Below, piece by piece: positions 60,731-64,000 of a stretch of 64,000 nt of DNA (position 1 is the stretch's first letter; the number at the start of each line of letters is the position of its first letter). Below the pieces are notes generated by a model that saw only the letters and a list, made by a program, of their open reading frames with translations, was not told the DNA's origin and made no database searches. Source of the DNA: Thiothrix eikelboomii (GTDB lineage Bacteria; Pseudomonadota; Gammaproteobacteria; Thiotrichales; Thiotrichaceae); NCBI RefSeq assembly GCF_900167255.1, contig NZ_FUYB01000004.1, forward strand, positions 124,001 through 188,000, given 5' to 3'. A program made the translations under genes and the position numbers.

Positions 60731-62503
60731 ATGGCGGATTTTCATTTTCTCTATCCAGCGGCTTTCTGGTTATTCGTTTTGCTGCCCGTGTTATGGTTTT
60801 GGATTTTACGGCGGCGTAAACACCACAGTGGTTGGCAAGATTTAGTCGACCCTGCACTCGCGCCTTTTATCCTTACAGGGCGGGAGCGGCGGGAAAGTTT
60901 GTCTGCACTGATCATTTTTTCTTTGCTGGCGCTACTCAGCATTCTAGCGCTAGCGGGGCCGGCTTGGGAAAAGAAAGAAGTTCCCGTCTTTCGTCAGCAG
61001 CAAGCGTTGGTGATTGCGCTTGATTTGTCCGCTTCAATGTATGCGCAGGATTTATCGCCCAATCGCTTAGAACAGGCACGTTTTAAGGTCATGGATATTC
61101 TGCAGGCTCGCAAAGGAGAGCAAACAGGGCTAGTCGTGTTTGCAGGCGATGCTTTTCCTGTTTCACCCTTGACGGATGATATAAAAACCATTGAAGCGCA
61201 AATGAAGAATCTCAGCCCAGACATTATGCCAGTGCAAGGTGGTTTCTTGAGTTTAGCGATTGAGCGTTCAATGGAGCTGCTCCAACAAGCAGGTGCAAAA
61301 AGTGGCAATATTCTGCTAATCACCGATGGGATGACCGATGGTGCACAAGCTTTAAGTGCTGCCCGCGCCGCATTGGCTAAAGGTGTGAATATTTCTGTAT
61401 TAGGCGTGGGGTCAGTGAATGGTGCGCCGATTCCTTTAGCAGAGGGTGGCTTCTTGCAAGATGCCCGAGGCAAAACCATCCTACCCAAACTGGAGGTGGC
61501 TAGCTTGAACGCTTTGGCACAAGCGGGTAATGGGGTTTATGTAACCGCTGGGATTGGTGACGCCGATGTCAATCGTTTAGCCGCCGTATGGGAGGCAAAA
61601 GCGGGTGAGCAGAATTTAATTTCGGGTGGTCAGCGCCAAGTGGATACTTGGGTGAATGCGGGAGTTTGGTTGGTCTTAGCGATATTACCGTTCGCGGCGG
61701 TATTGTTTAGACGAGGTTGGCTCTTATCTTTAAGCTTAGTAGTGCTGGTTTTGCCACAAACTCAGCCAGTACAGGCCAGTGTCTGGGCTGATTTATGGTC
61801 AACACCGGATCAACAAGCTCAGGCTGCTTTACAGGCAGGGCAAGCTAAACGTGCCAGTGAATTATTTGAAAATCCGCAGTGGAAGGCTGCTGCTGCTTAT
61901 CAAGCAGGGCATTTTGAGCAAGCGGCTCAGCTATATTCTGCAGATAAAAGTCTAGAAGGTTTATATAATTATGGGAATGCCTTAGCGCGCTTAAATAAAT
62001 TCCCGCAGGCGATTGCTGCTTATGAGCAAGTACTCGCGCAAAATGCACAACATGCCGATGCACGCTATAATCGAGATTTACTGAAAAAACAATTAGAGGA
62101 TCAGCAACAGCAGCAAGGTTCACAAAACCAGCAGCAAAATCAAGATCAGCAAAACCCATCGAATCAGCAACAGCAAGCAGGTCAAGCTCAGCAGAATCAA
62201 CCCAATCAACCGCAGCAAGACCCACAGCAGGCTCAAGCCCAGCAAGAGCAAGCCGCACAGGAACAAGAGCAAGCTAAGCAGGCTGAGCAAAACCAACAGC
62301 AGGAAGCAGAACAATCAGATGCTAAATCAGAACCAGCCCAAGCAGAGGCTGCTGCCCCAATCGACCCCAAAGCAGCAGAACAACAACAAGCCACAGAGCA
62401 GTGGCTACGCCGGATCCCCGATGACCCAGCAGGTTTGTGGCGGCGTAAGTTTCAATATCAATATCAACAGCGCGCCCATCCTAGCCAAGGAGATGCTTGG
62501 TAA
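60731..62503 (+). CDS. VWA-TPR fusion (BatB/BatC type)
   Basis: A 590-residue protein. Two helices near residues 10-28 and 55-75 precede a VWA domain (about 88-285) with intact DLSASM and ITDGMTDGA. A further membrane segment (about 310-345) is followed by a TPR-like region (about 365-455; YNYGNALARLNKFPQAIAAYE). A Gln/Ala/Glu low-complexity tail of about 100 residues comes next, and the conserved end WLRRIPDDPAGLWRRKFQYQ. BatB and BatC are separate in Bacteroides and are fused here. The Gln-rich tract is probably disordered. Confidence 0.9.
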   Translation: MADFHFLYPAAFWLFVLLPVLWFWILRRRKHHSGWQDLVDPALAPFILTGRERRESLSALIIFSLLALLSILALAGPAWEKKEVPVFRQQQALVIALDLSASMYAQDLSPNRLEQARFKVMDILQARKGEQTGLVVFAGDAFPVSPLTDDIKTIEAQMKNLSPDIMPVQGGFLSLAIERSMELLQQAGAKSGNILLITDGMTDGAQALSAARAALAKGVNISVLGVGSVNGAPIPLAEGGFLQDARGKTILPKLEVASLNALAQAGNGVYVTAGIGDADVNRLAAVWEAKAGEQNLISGGQRQVDTWVNAGVWLVLAILPFAAVLFRRGWLLSLSLVVLVLPQTQPVQASVWADLWSTPDQQAQAALQAGQAKRASELFENPQWKAAAAYQAGHFEQAAQLYSADKSLEGLYNYGNALARLNKFPQAIAAYEQVLAQNAQHADARYNRDLLKKQLEDQQQQQGSQNQQQNQDQQNPSNQQQQAGQAQQNQPNQPQQDPQQAQAQQEQAAQEQEQAKQAEQNQQQEAEQSDAKSEPAQAEAAAPIDPKAAEQQQATEQWLRRIPDDPAGLWRRKFQYQYQQRAHPSQGDAW

Positions 62504-64000
62504 TGACTGTGTTTAGGTTCATCGCGCTGGTTTGCTTTTGTTTGAGTTTTAGCTGCAAAGTATGGGCGGCGGGTGTGCAAGTCCAAGTCAATCCGGCAAC
62601 AGTATCGGTGGGGGATGATTTCACCTTAACCTTTTCAGCCGATCAAGCACTGGCGATTACGCCTGATTTTAGCCCGTTGGATCAAGACTTTCAGGTGACA
62701 GGGAGTTCAACGAGCACTAACCTGCAATATATCAATGGGCAAATGGCGCAGCAAACCGCTTGGAGAATTAGCCTATTCGCCAAGCAAGCGGGCAACTTAC
62801 AAATTCCTAAGATTCATTTCGGCCAACTCAGCAGTGAGCCAACGACTATTCAAGTGGTCGAGGGGGCGGTTGATTTGAATGGTAAACCTAATACCGATAT
62901 CCTCGTTGAGCTGAGCGCTGATCCGCCTCAGCCTTATGTGCAGCAGCAAGTCATTGTCACCCAACGCTTATTGCATGTGGTCCCGTTATTACCGACCCGT
63001 GCTAGCATGTCGCATCCTGAGTTAGAAAAAGGCAAAGGTCTGATTCAGCAATTGGGGAATACCAAAAGTGGGGTGGTCAATCGCAATGGGGTGCGCTATC
63101 AAATGATTGAGCGCCGTTATGCCGTATTTCCCCAAGTCAGTGGGGAGCTGACCCTAGGGCGGACGGTATTTCAAGGTGCTTTAGATGATCGTCGGTCGCG
63201 GCAGCTCGATCCTTTTGGTATCAGTGGTCAGCAAGTCCGCCGCTTTTCGGCACCTTTAGTGATTACTGTGCAGCCACAGCCACAGATCAAATCGACTTGG
63301 CTACCCGCCAATAGCCTGACGCTGAACGCACATTGGGAGCCAGCCAATAAAACTTTAAAAGCAGGTGAGCCAGTCACTTTGACGATTGCGATGATCGCAG
63401 AGGGTTTAATGGCGGAACAATTGCCTGCCCTCGATATTAAGCCCCCAATGGGGATTAAAGGCTATGCCAATCAGCCAGAGTTTCGCAATGACCTCGGTGG
63501 GAACAGTGTGATTGGGATGCGTGAAGAAAAATGGGTCTTGATGGGGACTGCAGATGGAAATTATGTCTTGCCAGAGATTAGCGTCGATTGGTGGGACCTG
63601 AAAGCTAAAAAAATGCAGACAGCCCGGATTGAACCTACCGCTTTAATAGTGACCGGCGTAGGGCAGAGCCAACCCTCGACTGACCCCAATTCCGCTGCTA
63701 AAGCCAATCCTGAGCCGGGGGCTGCCAATAGTTTATTGACCCCTAGCGAAGAGCGCATGCCTTCTAGTCAAGCCCCCAACACGGGTAGGCTAACTAAGCT
63801 TTGGCTCTTAGCCATTTTAGCGGCTTTGGTCTTAATCAGCTTAGCAGGGCTGGGCATTCGGTTGCTTAAGCGAAAGTCCAAGGACAGGGAGGCAAGTCGT
63901 TTTGCCAGCCACAGTATTGCGCCCTTACAGGCATTGAAGCAGGCCTGTCAAAGCAATGATGCCCATGCTGCTTTTCAAGCGTTACAGGCTTGGATTCGGG
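62503..64000 (+). CDS. batD: BatD-type periplasmic protein (3' end outside window)
   Basis: The reading frame runs to the window edge; about 499 residues are seen. A signal peptide (ending KVWAAGV) precedes repeated beta-sandwich domains. VNPATVSVGDDFTLTFSAD is the typical BatD start, followed by IHFGQLSSEP and FRNDLGGNSVIGMREEKWVLM. A Pro/Asn/Ser-rich linker leads to a transmembrane helix near residue 428 (LWLLAILAALVLISLAGLG). The start overlaps the previous stop by one base (TAATG). Confidence 0.93.
   Translation, partial: MTVFRFIALVCFCLSFSCKVWAAGVQVQVNPATVSVGDDFTLTFSADQALAITPDFSPLDQDFQVTGSSTSTNLQYINGQMAQQTAWRISLFAKQAGNLQIPKIHFGQLSSEPTTIQVVEGAVDLNGKPNTDILVELSADPPQPYVQQQVIVTQRLLHVVPLLPTRASMSHPELEKGKGLIQQLGNTKSGVVNRNGVRYQMIERRYAVFPQVSGELTLGRTVFQGALDDRRSRQLDPFGISGQQVRRFSAPLVITVQPQPQIKSTWLPANSLTLNAHWEPANKTLKAGEPVTLTIAMIAEGLMAEQLPALDIKPPMGIKGYANQPEFRNDLGGNSVIGMREEKWVLMGTADGNYVLPEISVDWWDLKAKKMQTARIEPTALIVTGVGQSQPSTDPNSAAKANPEPGAANSLLTPSEERMPSSQAPNTGRLTKLWLLAILAALVLISLAGLGIRLLKRKSKDREASRFASHSIAPLQALKQACQSNDAHAAFQALQAWIR

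Noticed and set aside
60994-61488. 164-codon ORF antisense to the VWA-TPR gene
   Set aside because: It lies opposite a well-supported VWA coding region, with low-complexity composition and no ribosome site. It is a shadow.
62120-62314. Leu-rich ORF antisense to the Gln-rich tract
   Set aside because: CAG/CAA repeats read backwards give CTG/TTG Leu codons; this is a composition artefact, not a membrane protein.

Overview
The window looks like an ordinary chromosomal segment of a free-living, Gram-negative gammaproteobacterium. The evidence is glutaminyl-tRNA synthetase, RlmJ, RecB, a yceD-rpmF-plsX-fabH block, a Pil-Chp-like chemosensory cluster, Lol-type lipoproteins, and start sites with clear Shine-Dalgarno sequences. 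Codon use looks even along the window, with moderate GC by eye. A sulfur-oxidising Thiotrichales relative such as Thiothrix or Thiolinea would fit, but that is inference; no rRNA is present. I found no tRNA, rRNA, CRISPR array, prophage or intact insertion sequence.

Layout. 1-4 kb: a VWA-domain secreted protein that runs off the left edge, small secreted proteins and a drug-efflux MFS pump. 4-8 kb: glnS and the pantothenate genes panB-panC. 8-13 kb: an S41 peptidase, a propeller-like secreted protein and a LemA-TPM-TPM envelope operon. 13-20 kb: an ABC-2 exporter with a GFA-fold enzyme, a TetR-type regulator with a palindromic operator, and recB standing alone. 20-23.2 kb: a DUF2201/VWA protein with its MoxR ATPase and a tiny Cys-rich oxidoreductase-like protein. 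23.3-23.5 kb: an internally deleted IS1-family element with both terminal inverted repeats. 24-34 kb: housekeeping and metabolic genes (FAD dehydrogenase, argB, Ubi-type hydroxylase, aroE, maf/yceF, yceD-rpmF-plsX-fabH). 34-36 kb: a cytochrome b561-like protein, an ABM monooxygenase and a MarR regulator divided by a 17-bp-arm palindrome. 35.9-39.3 kb: a four-gene unit of a TerY-like VWA protein, a membrane-spanning proline-rich protein and two coiled-coil lipoproteins. 39.6-47.2 kb: CYTH, HAD, rlmJ, nuclease, SGNH esterase and a DUF2339/DUF3999 pair. 47.6-57 kb: a chemosensory operon (receiver, CheW, periplasmic binding protein, MCP, CheA hybrid, receiver with a novel N-terminus, Sel1 protein). 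57-64 kb: bolA and a Bat-type operon (MoxR, DUF58, DUF4381, VWA, VWA-TPR, BatD), which runs off the right edge.

Two themes stand out. First, VWA metal-binding proteins and MoxR ATPases are dense: five VWA or VWA-like genes and two MoxR genes sit in four separate contexts, all apparently envelope-related. Second, the chemosensory operon carries a LivK-type periplasmic binding protein directly between cheW and the chemoreceptor gene, with no ABC transporter around it, which suggests indirect ligand sensing. These two, plus the TerY-like VWA/lipoprotein unit, are the best candidates for under-described systems.

Most neighbouring genes on one strand are tightly packed, with ATGA or TAATG overlaps. 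Several convergent pairs overlap at their 3' ends (tetR/recB, aroE/maf, ubiH-like/28657, sel1/bolA), consistent with a compact genome.
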